A stretch of 64,000 nt of DNA from Aphanocapsa lilacina HA4352-LM1. Its GTDB lineage: Bacteria > Cyanobacteriota > Cyanobacteriia > Gloeobacterales > Gloeobacteraceae. Of this stretch, positions 44,794-55,104 are shown in pieces. A model generated the notes under the pieces. The model ran no database searches and had not been told where the DNA came from. It saw only the letters and a program-made list of their open reading frames with translations. Made by a program: the position numbers and the translations under genes. The DNA is taken from the NCBI GenBank assembly GCA_019359725.1, contig JAHHGR010000007.1, forward strand, positions 20,823-84,822. Direction: 5' to 3'. How positions within the stretch are numbered: the stretch's first letter is position 1; the number at the start of each line of letters is the position of its first letter.

Positions 44794-47700
44794 TTACAGA
44801 ATGCGTTCCACGGCCCCAAGGGCGATCAGCACCGCCTTTTGGGCGTCGCTGAGGCCGGTGGCGCCGGTGATGTCGGTGCCTTCGTAGGTTCTTTCGACCG
44901 TGAACCTCCGCAAACACGCGCCCGTGGCCGGATCGAAAAGCCGAATGCTCTCATCGAGGCTGGCGCTTGCGAGGGTACTGCCGTCCGGGGCGTAGGCGAT
45001 CGACACGACCAGGCTGGTGTGCGGACCCAGCGTCTTGACGCACCGGCCGGTGCCCACCTGCCAGAGCTTGACGGTCATGGCGTTGCTGCCGCTTGCGAGG
45101 ATTTGTCCATCCGGGCTGAAGGCCAGCGAAAAGACCATACCGGTCTTTTCTGCAAGGGTGCGCAGGCATGCGCCTGTCTGCACCTCCCACAGCCGGATGG
45201 TCTGATCTTGGCTGCCGCTGGCGAGCAGTTTTCCATCGAGGCTGAAGGCCACCGAGCAAATCAAATACGTATGTCCCGCCAGAATCTGGAGGCATTCGCC
45301 GGTGCGGGTGTCCCAGATTCTGGCGGTGCCGTCCTGGCTGCCGCTGGCGAGCAGCCGCCCGTCCGGGGCAAACGCCACCGAGCGGATCCAACTGCTGTGT
45401 CCGCGCAGCGTCGCGACGCAGCGCCCTGTGCCGGGATCCCAGAGCTTGACGGTGCCGTCCTGGCTGCCGCTGGCGAGCAGCCGCCCGTCCGGGGCAAACG
45501 CCACCGAGCGGATCGAGCCGGTGTGCTCGCGCAGCGTCCTGAGGCACTGACTGGTTTGCGCGTCCCAGAGCTTGACGCTCAGATCCGCACCGGCGCTTGC
45601 CAGGGTGTGTCCGTCTGGGGCGACGGCGACGGTGGTGACCCCCCGCAGGTGACCGCGCAGCACGCGGGTGCATTCGCCGGTGCGCACATCCCACAGCCGT
45701 ACCAGCCGGTCGTCGCTGCCGGAAACCAGGATTTGCGCCTGCGGGCTGAAGGCCACCGCGAGGACTGTGACCGTTTTTCCCTGCAGCGTGCGCAGGCATT
45801 GGCCGCTCTCGGTGTCCCAGAGCTTGACCGTCTGGGTCGGGCTGCCGGAGGCAAGGGTATGGCCCTGGGGATGAAAGGCGATGGAGAAGACCTGATCGGT
45901 ATGCTCCTGCAGCGTTTTCAAGCATTGACCGGTGAGCGCATCCCACAGCCGGACGGTCCGATCGAGGCTACCGGTGGCAAGGCTGCGCCCGTCTGGGGCG
46001 AAAGCCACCGCCGAGACCCAGTCGCCATGCCCGGCGAGGGTGGCGAGGCATCTTCCTATGGCCGGATTCCAGAGTTTGACGGTCCGGTCGTGGCTGGCAC
46101 TGGCGAGCCTGTGGCCGTCCGGGGAAAACACCACCGAGCGGATCGGCTCTGTGTGTCCTTGGAGCGTGGCGAGGCACCTCCCCGTGGCCGAATCCCAGAG
46201 TTTGACGGTGCTGTCCTGTCCGGCGCTTGCGAGGAGGCTCCCGTCCGGGGCAAAGGCGACGCTGTGGACCACGCCGGTGTGTCCTTGGAGCGTGGCGAGG
46301 CACCTCCCCGTGGCCGAATCCCAGAGTTTGACGGTGCTGTCCTGTCCGGCGCTTGCGAGGAGGCTCCCGTCCGGGGCAAAGGCCGCCGAGCGCACCCAGC
46401 CGATGTGCCCGCGCAGCGTCGCGAGGCACTGGCCTATGCGCGCATCCCAGAGTTTGACGGTGCCATCCTGGCTGGCGCTGGCGAAAGTTTGTCCGTTCGG
46501 GGCGAAGGCGACGGCGCAAACCCAATCGGTGTGGCCCTGACAGCTGAGTTGTTGCTGGCCGTCGGCTGCGCGCCACAGACGGATTTCGCTGTTGTCGTCA
46601 CCGACAGCTATCTGCTCGCCGTCCGGGCTGAAGGCCACCGAGAACACCCCCCCGAAGTTCTGGGCAAAGACGCAGCGGGCCAGATCGGCGTGGGCAAAAT
46701 TGACGCCGCACAGGTTCACCTCCTGCAGATAGGCTTGCCAGACGGCCAGGTGAGAAAAATCCCAGTGACGCAATTCCGTCTGCAAAGTGGCGAGCATGTT
46801 GAGGGTATTACCACCCACATACCCCGGCTGCAAAGGCGCCTCATCGCGCTGCTGCGCCAGGAGGGCCGCCAGCCGTTGCTCCAGGTGCGTCTGCGACCCG
46901 AGTCTAAAAAGCAACCCGTCGATCACCGGCTTGAGGATCAGCCGGCTCTGGGCGGCGCGGATATAGTCTTTTGCCTGGGCCAGCAGCAGGGCATGGCTTC
47001 TCAATAGAGTGATCGCCCCTTGGTGCACTTCGCCACAGATGCGCTCCACGAAGTGCTCGGTGGTGTATTCCATGACCACCGGCTGTTGCGAGTAGCCGCT
47101 GGCACCGCGTTCGATGAGCGAGCGGCGCAATAGCGATTCGAGCGCTTCGAGGATCTTGGGCGCGGAGACGGCAGGGACGACGTTTGCCCGCAGCTGAGAA
47201 GCAGCCACTGGCTCCCGGTGGATGGCCAGCCAGTACATCAGCTGTTTCTCAGCCTCGGTCAACCGGTCGAACTGCTGCTGCAAAAGGTTGGCGATCCCGT
47301 TGAAGACCGCCGTGTCCTGGGTGAGAAATTCGCGGATCTGGCCGTCGAACAGCTCCCGGATCGACGTCGAGATGATCATCAACGCCAGCGGGTTGCCCCG
47401 GTAACATTCCACCAGCTTGCGCCGCTCGTCCGCTCCGCCCCTGAGCCCCTTCGCCTGCAAAATGACCTCGCCTTCACTCTGCTGCAGACCGCCCAGCCGC
47501 AGCGAGCGCACCGGCAGGCTCGACCCCTCCAGGGCCGCGACCTCGGCGGGTTTCTCGCGGCTGGTGAGCACCAGGCAGCTCGCGTGGGGTACCTCCCCAA
47601 CCCGTCTGAGAAGCTCGCCATAGCCTTCGCAGCCCTCGCGGTAGGTGCCCGCCTGCTCGCCGCCGCGCAACAGCGATTCGGCGTTGTCGAGCACCAGCAA

Positions 47701-48348
47701 ACAGCGGTTGCGGCGCAGACATTCTAAAAGCCGCAAGATCCGGCCTTCGATGCCCGTGGGCGGTGCCGGGGCCTGCTCGTCGCCTGCAAAGACAATCAAC
47801 TCGGCCAGCAGATCCGCAAGCGGTGGCGCGTTGCGCAGCGAGCGCCAGATGAGCCGCTCGAAGTGTGCCGCGCTCTGGCGGGCGAGTTTGACGGCAAGGG
47901 CCGTTTTGCCGATGCCGCCCATACCCAAAATGGCCACCAGTCGGCAGCGCTCCTCGACCAACCAGTTCTCCAGAATCGCCAATTCGCCTCCCCGGCCGTG
48001 GAACAGCGACACATCGACCGCCTCGCCCCAGTCGCGACGCACCTCGCGCGGCGGCTGAGACGATGTTGCCCCGGCTTCCGGCCGAGCATAATCGTCGCTT
48101 TCCAGTTCCAGGCCAAAAGCGACGAAAAAGCGCAACAGGGTCTGTTTATCCACGCCTTCCTCGGCCTTGAGCACCTTGGCGACGGTGTTGGGGTCAAAGC
48201 CGGTGCGCTCGCTAAGATCTTCGAGGGTCAAGCGCTCCCCGGCATTCTCGCGCTCTTCAGTCCGGCAGCGCGCCTCGTGCAGGCGCTGCCAGCCCTGGGA
48301 AGTCAGCCGGTACCCACGCCTGCGTCTTGCCTTGGGAGTATCGCTCAT
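44794..48348 (-). CDS. STAND ATPase with HTH-like N-terminus, NB-ARC core and 14 WD40 repeats (copy 1)
   Basis: An 1184-residue signalling ATPase. Residues 14-90 carry a conserved HTH-like module (LTLEDLSERTGFDPNTVAKV). The NB-ARC core has Walker A GMGGIGKT (142-149), Walker B LLVLDNAES and [10 protein letters not shown] helical linker leads to 14 WD40 blades, that is two seven-bladed propellers (first [13 protein letters not shown], last HTSLVVSIAYAPDG). It ends in a tail (DITGATGLSDAQKAVL) shared with copy 2. STAND proteins oligomerise on ligand binding and occur in defence and cell-fate pathways. Two blades are identical in DNA over 106 bases, a sign of recent blade duplication. Confidence 0.93.
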   Translation of the reverse strand: MSDTPKARRRRGYRLTSQGWQRLHEARCRTEERENAGERLTLEDLSERTGFDPNTVAKVLKAEEGVDKQTLLRFFVAFGLELESDDYARPEAGATSSQPPREVRRDWGEAVDVSLFHGRGGELAILENWLVEERCRLVAILGMGGIGKTALAVKLARQSAAHFERLIWRSLRNAPPLADLLAELIVFAGDEQAPAPPTGIEGRILRLLECLRRNRCLLVLDNAESLLRGGEQAGTYREGCEGYGELLRRVGEVPHASCLVLTSREKPAEVAALEGSSLPVRSLRLGGLQQSEGEVILQAKGLRGGADERRKLVECYRGNPLALMIISTSIRELFDGQIREFLTQDTAVFNGIANLLQQQFDRLTEAEKQLMYWLAIHREPVAASQLRANVVPAVSAPKILEALESLLRRSLIERGASGYSQQPVVMEYTTEHFVERICGEVHQGAITLLRSHALLLAQAKDYIRAAQSRLILKPVIDGLLFRLGSQTHLEQRLAALLAQQRDEAPLQPGYVGGNTLNMLATLQTELRHWDFSHLAVWQAYLQEVNLCGVNFAHADLARCVFAQNFGGVFSVAFSPDGEQIAVGDDNSEIRLWRAADGQQQLSCQGHTDWVCAVAFAPNGQTFASASQDGTVKLWDARIGQCLATLRGHIGWVRSAAFAPDGSLLASAGQDSTVKLWDSATGRCLATLQGHTGVVHSVAFAPDGSLLASAGQDSTVKLWDSATGRCLATLQGHTEPIRSVVFSPDGHRLASASHDRTVKLWNPAIGRCLATLAGHGDWVSAVAFAPDGRSLATGSLDRTVRLWDALTGQCLKTLQEHTDQVFSIAFHPQGHTLASGSPTQTVKLWDTESGQCLRTLQGKTVTVLAVAFSPQAQILVSGSDDRLVRLWDVRTGECTRVLRGHLRGVTTVAVAPDGHTLASAGADLSVKLWDAQTSQCLRTLREHTGSIRSVAFAPDGRLLASGSQDGTVKLWDPGTGRCVATLRGHSSWIRSVAFAPDGRLLASGSQDGTARIWDTRTGECLQILAGHTYLICSVAFSLDGKLLASGSQDQTIRLWEVQTGACLRTLAEKTGMVFSLAFSPDGQILASGSNAMTVKLWQVGTGRCVKTLGPHTSLVVSIAYAPDGSTLASASLDESIRLFDPATGACLRRFTVERTYEGTDITGATGLSDAQKAVLIALGAVERIL
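46152..46383. repeat. Identical WD40-blade DNA repeat, 126-bp period
   Basis: The 106-base segments 46152-46257 and 46278-46383 are identical and spaced exactly 126 bases apart (one 42-residue blade). They encode blades 3 and 4 of copy 1. Perfect identity inside a family of diverged blades points to very recent duplication or gene conversion. Confidence 0.85.
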
Positions 48349-48649
48349 CGGCGTCGCTCACGTGAATTTCGATAACCTCGAGTCGGCGGGCTTTTCAGAA
48401 GATAAGGAACTATCCGGATTTTAAGGGGATTTCAGCCGCGGGCTTCAAGAGTTGTCACGGACGGCAGAGCAGCCCGCCGTGTATGGCCGACGACCCGTTG
48501 CCAAACAAGTGCTTATCGACCTAATTGTCCCTGGATTGGCGCAGTGCGGCTATTTAGTCTGGTCACAGCAGCGGAGAGATGAAGAGTCCGAATACACCCC
48601 GACGCTCCAACCAAAATTTCCGCTCCGACATTCACAAGGAGACAGGCAC
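48349..48649. other. Intergenic region between STAND copy 1 and a small ORF
   Basis: No gene, tRNA or clear repeat seen. It must hold the promoter of the divergent STAND gene (start 48348) and possibly of the small ORF at 48650. An open frame through it (from 48452) has codon use unlike the neighbours and is not believed. Confidence 0.4.
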
Positions 48650-48769
48650 ATGCAGCCGACACATTCGCGCAGAATCGGGCGCATTGACGCGCTTAAAATC
48701 GCCCTGGGGACACTGTACTTCGTGGCCATGGTCGCCGCCCCGGTCCTTCCGGCTTTGGGGTGGATCTGA
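48650..48769 (+). CDS. Small membrane protein of 39 residues
   Basis: MQPTHSRRIGRIDALKIALG then TLYFVAMVAAPVLPALGWI: a basic N-terminus and one membrane helix. AAGGAGA lies seven bases before the ATG, a better ribosome site than most genes here. I do not recognise it. It could encode a small regulatory membrane protein. Translation is supported by the start signal only. Confidence 0.5.
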   Translation: MQPTHSRRIGRIDALKIALGTLYFVAMVAAPVLPALGWI

Positions 48770-48809
48770 GAGCAGAGATTTGAGTACTTACCCCTGCCAC
48801 AGGCAGAAA

Positions 48810-49332
48810 CTACATTCTGCTGCGAAAGTCACCAATGCTGCCGGCGTCGAGCACCGCGTCCGCCAGTTGCTCAAGCTGAGCAAGATCCACAATCGCTTGC
48901 ACCTGCTGCACCAGTGTGTCCGGCAAAAGACCGAACTTGCGACCCAGTTGCCGCAGCAGTACGCGGCGCTCACCTTCAAGCTGTCCCTCGGCCCGTCCCG
49001 CGGTACTCCTGCTCGATCGTTGCGCTGCCGACCGGTTCCCGCAGCAAAACCAGCACCTGCTCGATCGGCTGGCGGTGGCACCGGGACAGTCGCACAAAGT
49101 AATCGAGCACGCGCAACGGCAGAGGCGGATCAGAATCGCACTTTATCTGAAATTCGATATGCAAAATGCTACCCTCGGCGGCCAGAAAAGATACCGAGTC
49201 GGCCCGAATGGGCTCGATACTCAACTCGGTTTTCAAGACACTGGCCGTGGAAACAGGACGGCGAAGCAGCCAGGTGGCAAAGGCGATTGGCGCCTGCTCG
49301 GCCAGCAGCTTGCAGAGGTTGTCGTAAGCCAT
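48810..49332 (-). pseudogene. Rpn/DUF4351-type nuclease-like gene, frameshifted
   Basis: The first frame (start 49332, MAYDNLCKLLAEQAPIAFAT) gives the N-terminal Rpn-family PD-(D/E)XK part (SVSFLAAEGSILHIEFQIKC, the nuclease's E-x-Q-like strand) and stops after about 118 residues. The typical C-terminal DUF4351 helices (EGQLEGERRVLLRQLGRKFG, LLPDTLVQQVQAIVDLAQLE) continue in another frame down to 48810. A single frameshift around 49000-49010 joins the two. Rpn proteins are RecA-independent recombination-promoting nucleases that often degrade; this copy is probably inactive. Confidence 0.7.
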
Positions 49333-49489
49333 GGGTATTGCTCCGCTGAAGGCGATTTATGGGGAGCCATTCGGCCTTCCATCTTGGTAGGGAATATGCC
49401 ATGACCAGTTCCAGCGGAACCACTCTGCGCGATTGCCTGCACGTTTTCATAACCGCCGCACAGCGCAGATGAGGCGATTGCTCGGTGCA

Positions 49490-49948
49490 TTAGCGCAGCA
49501 GACGGTCTCCGTCATTCAGCCATTGTTGTCTCAACGTGTCCGGCAGGTGGTGCGACAGCCTATCGGCCAGCCGTATGCGGTCTCTATCGTCCAGCAAAAA
49601 GAGTGGAAAGCTGATTTGATCTCCGTTGCGGGAGCACAGGACCAGACGTACCCGCCCGAAGCCGGGCACGGCCTTGACCCGAACCGTGTCCAGGTCTGTC
49701 CACCGGCAATGCAGCACCAGTGGTCCCAAACGTCGCGTAAGACCGCCATCGCCGATGCGCAGTTCGAATCCCAGCAATACCGAAAGCACCCAGACGGCGG
49801 CCAGAGCACTACCGAGGCGCACAGGCCAGGGCATCACTTCAACCGGCCCCAGGATACTGCCCAGCAACACAAGACACGCTGCCGCCGAGGCTGCTTTGAC
49901 CCACCCACCGCCAAAGCGAATCCGGACCTGCGGCTCTGTCAACCACAA
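49490..49948 (-). CDS. Hypothetical membrane protein with a PH-like domain
   Basis: A 152-residue protein. Two membrane helices near the start (AASAAACLVLLGSILGPVEV and LGSALAAVWVLSVLLG) are followed by a beta-rich cytoplasmic part (FELRIGDGGLTRRLGPLVLH, CRWTDLDTVRVKAVPGFGR, LVLCSRNGDQISFPLFLLDD) typical of bacterial PH-like domains. The function is unknown. No partner gene is obvious. Confidence 0.7.
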   Translation of the reverse strand: MWLTEPQVRIRFGGGWVKAASAAACLVLLGSILGPVEVMPWPVRLGSALAAVWVLSVLLGFELRIGDGGLTRRLGPLVLHCRWTDLDTVRVKAVPGFGRVRLVLCSRNGDQISFPLFLLDDRDRIRLADRLSHHLPDTLRQQWLNDGDRLLR

Positions 49949-49994
49949 ATCCTTGCAGGTACACCCTGCGTCGGAGCGAGCCCCACCCGGCGGC

Positions 49995-50198
49995 CTAGGA
50001 TGCCTTGGAGCCTGCGACCTGATTGAGCTGCCCCTCGGCTGCCTGCTGCAGTTGTTGCCAGAGACGCAGGTCGCAAATTTTGATCTGATGCTCGGTGAGT
50101 ACCTGGGTCATCACCTGCGGCAAAGCCTTCGCAGCATCGGTCCGCTGCTCGTAGCAGTCGGCAATTTCCCTGGCCAAAGGCTTCATCCAGCCGTCCAT
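49995..50198 (-). CDS. Small hypothetical protein
   Basis: A 67-residue mostly helical protein (WMKPLAREIADCYEQRTDAA, ALPQVMTQVLTEHQIKICDL, LWQQLQQAAEGQLNQ). The start at 50198 has AAGGGG nearby. I do not recognise the family. It may be co-transcribed with the membrane protein downstream, 47 bases away. Confidence 0.55.
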   Translation of the reverse strand: MDGWMKPLAREIADCYEQRTDAAKALPQVMTQVLTEHQIKICDLRLWQQLQQAAEGQLNQVAGSKAS

Positions 50199-50334
50199 GT
50201 TTAACCCCTTGTTCTATCTGCGCTATTCTTTGATCCCATTCTGTTTACAAATTTTCCACCTGTCCAGTATAAATACTTACCAATTGTCGCCATTTCAAGA
50301 ACAATCGATAAGCAGCGACTAGCGAGGAGATCCG

Positions 50335-51030
50335 ATGCAGGGAAGGCACGTATTGCTCACCGGCGGCACGGGCGGCTTGGGTCTGGGGGTGACCCCGGCG
50401 GTGCTGGCGCGGGGGGCGCATTTGACGATCCCGTTTATCGCGCAGCGGGAAGTCGAGCACCTCAAAAGCCGCCTCTGCCCGGCGGATCTGAGCCGCGTGC
50501 GCTTTGTGGAGGCGAACCTGGCCGAGGAAGCGAGTGTCGAGGGACTGGTGGCTGCGCTGGAGCGGGTCGACGTGCTTATCCACTTGGTGGGGGGCTTCAA
50601 TATGGGACCGACCTACCAGTACGCCTACGCTGCCTGGAAGCGCGACTTCGAATTGAACCTGGATACGACGTTTTTATTGTGTAAGCACTGCCTGGGGCGG
50701 ATGCTGACCACGGGCTACGGACGGATCGTCACGGTCGGTTCGCGCGGTGCGCTGGAGCCTGCCGGGCAACTGGCCGCCTATTCGGCGGCAAAAGCCGGGG
50801 TGGTGGCGCTCACCAAGGCGATCGCCGCCGAGACCAAAGGCACTGGGATCACCGCCAATGTCGTGCTGCCGAGCGTCATCGACACCCCCGGCAACCGGGC
50901 GGCGATGGGTGCGGAAAATGCCGACAAGTGGGTTAAACCCGAGTCGCTCGCCGAGGTGATTTGTTTTCTCGCTTCGGAGGCGGCCCGCGATGTGCGCGGG
51001 GCGGCGGTGCCGGTTTACGGCAGCGTCTAG
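50335..51030 (+). CDS. Short-chain dehydrogenase/reductase
   Basis: A 231-residue [16 protein letters not shown] (cofactor), [11 protein letters not shown] replacing NNAG, Ser in [25 protein letters not shown] (Tyr/Lys), and a C-terminal [14 protein letters not shown]. The variant GGTGGLG and HLVGG place it away from the other two SDRs in the window. The substrate is unknown. Its stop TAG shares the palindrome CTAG with the stop of the convergent STAND gene. Confidence 0.88.
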   Translation: MQGRHVLLTGGTGGLGLGVTPAVLARGAHLTIPFIAQREVEHLKSRLCPADLSRVRFVEANLAEEASVEGLVAALERVDVLIHLVGGFNMGPTYQYAYAAWKRDFELNLDTTFLLCKHCLGRMLTTGYGRIVTVGSRGALEPAGQLAAYSAAKAGVVALTKAIAAETKGTGITANVVLPSVIDTPGNRAAMGAENADKWVKPESLAEVICFLASEAARDVRGAAVPVYGSV

Positions 51031-54000
51031 CCTGCCGCCTCCACCGCCCCCAAAGCCTGGAGCATCGATTTTTGGGCGTCGGTCAGACCCGTCACCCCGG
51101 TGATGTCCATGCCCTCGTAGAGCCGGTCGGCGCGCAGCAATTCGAGGGGTTTGCCAGTGTGACTGTCCCACAGCCGGATCGTTTCGTCCTGACTGCCGCT
51201 GATGACGGTGCGGCCGTCGGGGCTAAAAGCCACCGACCACACCTGACTGGTATGCCCGGTGAGCGTCCGCAGGCACTCGCCGGTAGCCGTGTCCCAGAGT
51301 CTGACCGTCTGGTCGTGGCTGCTGCTGACGACCGTCCGGCCGTCGGGGCTAAAAGCCACCGACCACACCTGACTGGTATGCCCGGTGAGCGTCCGCAGGC
51401 ACTCGCCGGTAGCCGTGTCCCAGAGCCAGACGGCACAGTTGCCGCTGCCGCCTGCGAGGATGCGGCCATCCGGGCTGAAGGCCACCGACCACACCTGGCT
51501 GCTGTCGACTTTGAGCGTATGCAGGCATTCGCCTGTAGTGGCATTCCAGACCCGAACGGTCTGATCGAAACTACCGCTGGCCACCGTTCGGCCGTCGGGG
51601 CTAAAAGCCACCGACCACACCCAACTGCTGTGGCCAGTCAGGGTACGCAGGCACTGACCGGAGGAAACCTCCCACAATTTCACCGTCTGGTCGTGGCTGC
51701 CGCTGGCCAGGGTGCGGCCGTCGGGGCTAAAAGCCACCGAACGCACCCAGTTGTTGTGGCCCGAGAGGGTGCGCAGGCACTGGCCGGTGGCCGCATCCCA
51801 GAGTTTGATGGTCTGATCGAAGCTGCCGCTGGCCAGGGTGCGGCCGTCGGGGCTAAAAGCCACCGACCACACCCAACTGCCGTGGCCGGTGAGGGTGCGC
51901 ACACAACGGCCCGAGGCTACATCCCAAATCCGCACGGTGCGATCGAGGCTGCCGCTCGCTAGCGTCTGGCCGTCCGGGGCAAAGGCCACCGACCAGATCC
52001 AGCCGGCGTTGCCCTGCAGCGTGCGCAGACACTGGCCGGTGGCCGCATCCCAGATCCGCACGGTTTGATCGAGGCTGCCGCTCGCCAGCGTCTGGCCGTC
52101 CGGGGCAAAGCTCACCGACCAGACCTGGCCGCTGTGGCCGGTGAAGGTGCGCAGGCACGCGCCTGTGGCTGCGTCCCAGAGCTTGACGGTGCAATCGAGG
52201 CTGCTGCTGGCCAGCCATTCTCCGTCCGGGCTGAAGGAGATCGCGCGGATGCGGCCGGTGTGGCCGGTGAGGGTGGTCAGGCAGGTACCGGTCGTCACTT
52301 CCCAGAGTTTGAGGGTCTGGTCGTGGCTGCCGCTGGCCAGCCATTCTCCGTCCGGGCTGAAGGCGACCGAGAGCACCTGGTCGGTGTGGCCGGCGAGGGT
52401 GCCCAGGCGCTCGCCGGTTCTCACATCCCAGAGCTTGACGGTGCGATCGAGGCTTGCCGCGGCGAGGGTGTGCCCGTCAGGACTGAAGGCCACCGACCAC
52501 ATCCGGCCCGTGCGCGACTTGAACGTCCGGGTGCACTGACCGCTGGCCGCATCCCACAGCCGGACGGTCTCGTCGGAGGGGCTGCTGCTCGCTATCAGTG
52601 TCCCATCGGGGCTGAAGGCGACCGAGTACACCCAACCGCCGTGACCGGTAAGCGTGCGCAGACACTGTCCTGTGGCCGTATCCCACAGTTTGATGGTCTG
52701 ATCTTCGCTGCCGCTGGCAAGCACGCTCCCGTCGGGACTGAAGGCAAGGGCGCTGATCCAGTCGGTATGGCCCCGAAAGCTCAGCTGCTGTTGGCCGTCG
52801 CGCACTCGCCACAGGCGCACCTCGCCGCTGTCGTCGCCGATGGCGAGCAATTCCCCATTCGGGCTGTAGGCGACGAACAGGATGCCGCCGAAGGTTTGGG
52901 CAAAGACCGATCGGGCCAGATCCGCGCCGGCAAAATTTGTGCGGTGCAGACTGACTTTTTGCAAGTACGCCTGCCAGATGGCGAGGCGCGAAAAATCCCG
53001 GCCGGCCAGAGCGCTTTTCAGTTCGCACAGCAAATTGAGGGCATTGCCCCCCACATAACCAGGTTCCAGGGGCGACTGCTCGCGCTGGGCTTCCAGGACG
53101 GCAAAAAGCTGCTGCTCCAGGCTGCGCCTGCTGCCCAGGCGGGTGAGCAACCCGTCGAGGATGGGCCGCACGATCAGGCGCACCTGCGTCTCGCGGACGT
53201 AATCTTTCGATTGGGCCTTCATCAGAGCGTGGGATTTCAACAGTGCGATAGGTCCGTGCTCGATTTCGGCACACACCTGCTCGATCAGCCGCTCGGCAGT
53301 AAATTCCATCACCACCGGCTGCTGGGTAAAACCCGCACTACTGCGCTCGATAAGCGAGCGGCGCAACAGCGATTCGAGCGCTTCGAGCAACCTGGGGGTC
53401 GGGGCGGCGGGGACGGTGTCTTCTCGAAGTTGGGCGGCGCTCACCAGTTCCCGGTGGATGGCCAGCCAGTACATCAGCTGTTTTTCGAAGTGGGTGAGCC
53501 GGTCGAACTGCTGCTCCAGCAGGTTGCGGATGCCGTTGAAGACGACCGCGCCGTGAACAAAAAATTCGCCGATGGCACCGCCGAACAACTCTTGAATCGA
53601 GGTGGAAACGATCTTGAGCGCCAGGGGATTGCCCCGGTAACATTCCACCAGACTGCGGCGCTCGTCGGGGCTGCCGCTGAGCCCCTTCGCCTCCAGAATC
53701 GCTTCGCCCTCATCCTCGCGCAGACCGCCCAACCGCAGTGAACGCACCGGCAGGCTCGCTCCCTCCAGCGCAGCGATTTCCTTGGGTTTCTCGCGGCTGG
53801 TGAGGATCAGGCAACTGGGGTGGGGCACTTCTCCTACCTGCCGGAACAATTCTGCGTAAGCCTCGCAGCCCTCGCGGTAGGTGCCAGTCTGCTCAGCGCC
53901 GCTTAACAGCGACTCGCCATTGTCCAGAATCAACAGCGTGCGCGAACGGCGCAGGCATTCCATCAGCTTCGATAGACGCCCCTCGGTGCCCGCGGGCAGG

Positions 54001-54593
54001 TTCACCTGTGGGCTGTCGCACAGGCACTGGATAAGCTCGCCGAGCAGTTCGCCGAGCGGCGGAGCGTTGCGCAGCGAGCGCCAGACCAGATGCTCGAAGT
54101 GCTCCTGGGTCTGGCGGGCGAGCTTGACGGCGAGGGTGGATTTGCCGATGCCGCCCATACCCAGCAGCGCCACCAACCGGCAGCGCTCGCGGACCAGCCA
54201 GCCTTCGAGGGTGGCCAGTTCCTCGGTGCGCCCATAGAACAAGGACACATCGACCGCCTCACCCCAATCCCGCCGCGCGGAGCGCGGCGGGATTGGCTCT
54301 GAGGGTTCCACCGCTCCCGCTTCCGGCCGAGCATAGTCACCGGAACCAAGATCCAGCCCGAACGCCTGGAAGAAGCGAAAGAGCGTCTGTTTATCGACCC
54401 CTTCTTCTGCTGTGAGCACCTTGGCGACGGTGCTCGGATCGAGGCCGATGCGGTCGCTCAGTGCTTCGAGGGTAAGGCGCTCGCCGCCGTTCGTCCGGTT
54501 CTCCAGTTCGCAGCGCGCCTCGTGCAGTCGCTGCCAGCCCTGGGGGGTCAGCCGGAAGCCGCGCCTGCGTTTTGCCTTGGGGGGGTGGTTCAT
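51027..54593 (-). CDS. STAND ATPase with HTH-like N-terminus, NB-ARC core and 14 WD40 repeats (copy 2)
   Basis: An 1188-residue paralogue of copy 1 with the same layout: HTH-like module ([20 protein letters not shown]), Walker A GMGGIGKS, Walker [21 protein letters not shown], a helical linker, 14 WD40 blades (two propellers; for example [34 protein letters not shown]) and the tail [16 protein letters not shown]. The GKS instead of GKT is normal. The ATG at 54593 ([15 protein letters not shown]) is preceded by GAGGAG; longer frames add junk. Adjacent blades share an 89-base identical stretch. The partner ligands are unknown. Confidence 0.93.
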   Translation of the reverse strand: MNHPPKAKRRRGFRLTPQGWQRLHEARCELENRTNGGERLTLEALSDRIGLDPSTVAKVLTAEEGVDKQTLFRFFQAFGLDLGSGDYARPEAGAVEPSEPIPPRSARRDWGEAVDVSLFYGRTEELATLEGWLVRERCRLVALLGMGGIGKSTLAVKLARQTQEHFEHLVWRSLRNAPPLGELLGELIQCLCDSPQVNLPAGTEGRLSKLMECLRRSRTLLILDNGESLLSGAEQTGTYREGCEAYAELFRQVGEVPHPSCLILTSREKPKEIAALEGASLPVRSLRLGGLREDEGEAILEAKGLSGSPDERRSLVECYRGNPLALKIVSTSIQELFGGAIGEFFVHGAVVFNGIRNLLEQQFDRLTHFEKQLMYWLAIHRELVSAAQLREDTVPAAPTPRLLEALESLLRRSLIERSSAGFTQQPVVMEFTAERLIEQVCAEIEHGPIALLKSHALMKAQSKDYVRETQVRLIVRPILDGLLTRLGSRRSLEQQLFAVLEAQREQSPLEPGYVGGNALNLLCELKSALAGRDFSRLAIWQAYLQKVSLHRTNFAGADLARSVFAQTFGGILFVAYSPNGELLAIGDDSGEVRLWRVRDGQQQLSFRGHTDWISALAFSPDGSVLASGSEDQTIKLWDTATGQCLRTLTGHGGWVYSVAFSPDGTLIASSSPSDETVRLWDAASGQCTRTFKSRTGRMWSVAFSPDGHTLAAASLDRTVKLWDVRTGERLGTLAGHTDQVLSVAFSPDGEWLASGSHDQTLKLWEVTTGTCLTTLTGHTGRIRAISFSPDGEWLASSSLDCTVKLWDAATGACLRTFTGHSGQVWSVSFAPDGQTLASGSLDQTVRIWDAATGQCLRTLQGNAGWIWSVAFAPDGQTLASGSLDRTVRIWDVASGRCVRTLTGHGSWVWSVAFSPDGRTLASGSFDQTIKLWDAATGQCLRTLSGHNNWVRSVAFSPDGRTLASGSHDQTVKLWEVSSGQCLRTLTGHSSWVWSVAFSPDGRTVASGSFDQTVRVWNATTGECLHTLKVDSSQVWSVAFSPDGRILAGGSGNCAVWLWDTATGECLRTLTGHTSQVWSVAFSPDGRTVVSSSHDQTVRLWDTATGECLRTLTGHTSQVWSVAFSPDGRTVISGSQDETIRLWDSHTGKPLELLRADRLYEGMDITGVTGLTDAQKSMLQALGAVEAAG
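51211..51425. repeat. Identical WD40-blade DNA repeat in STAND copy 2
   Basis: Segments 51211-51299 and 51337-51425 are identical over 89 bases and offset by 126 bases (one blade). They cover the last two full blades. This is the same kind of recent duplication as in copy 1 but at the other end of the propeller. Confidence 0.8.
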
Positions 54594-55104
54594 CGGCGCT
54601 CCTCGCACGGAATGCAGGTGCCCCCTACCCGGGCGGTCCTCTAGAGAATGTACGCCCGTTCTGGAAGTTAAGGGTGTTAAGGGGCTATCGCAGGACAATC
54701 TTTATCTTCTACAAAACGCCCCAGTGCAAGGCCTGGGCTTTGGACTGCAATGCAATGTGCAGTGGTCCTTAACGTCCCTATCGTCCCTGGATAAGGCCAG
54801 TGTAGTTCCCTAAGCTTGGTGCTGTGGAGCCCTTTAGCCGTTCCTTCTGGATTTTGCCCGCCCAACCGGTCAACCGCCCGGGGCCTGCGGTCAGGTAGTC
54901 GATACTCAGCAGTTAATTTCCCAGCGGGGGGAAGCATGGAAGCCAATCGATTCGCACCGGCTGTGCTCTGGAAGCAGCTGATGAGCCTGAGTGCTCTGCA
55001 AGGGGCGCTCACCACCCCGCCCGCCCCGGGCTCGCGCTTCGCGTGCCTCGCCGTGCGCCGCGGCCCGTTCTCTCTTTTCTTCGCAATCGGGTTCAAATAC
55101 AGTG
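54594..55104. other. Intergenic region of about 0.5 kb between STAND copy 2 and the ECF sigma factor
   Basis: It must hold the divergent promoters of the two genes. A frame from 54936 (GGGGGAAGC before ATG) encodes MEANRFAPAVLWKQLMSLSA and runs into the sigma gene in another frame; the ribosome site is good, but the last third is an overlap and I do not trust it. No RNA gene, repeat or operator is obvious. Confidence 0.4.

Noticed and set aside
44839..47007. 722-codon plus-strand frame opposite STAND copy 1
   Set aside because: It is the antisense of WD40 repeats, periodic with the same 126-base unit, and has no independent family similarity.
52065..53741. 558-codon plus-strand frame opposite STAND copy 2
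   Set aside because: Antisense of the WD40 and NB-ARC coding sequence; no ribosome site and no motif of its own.
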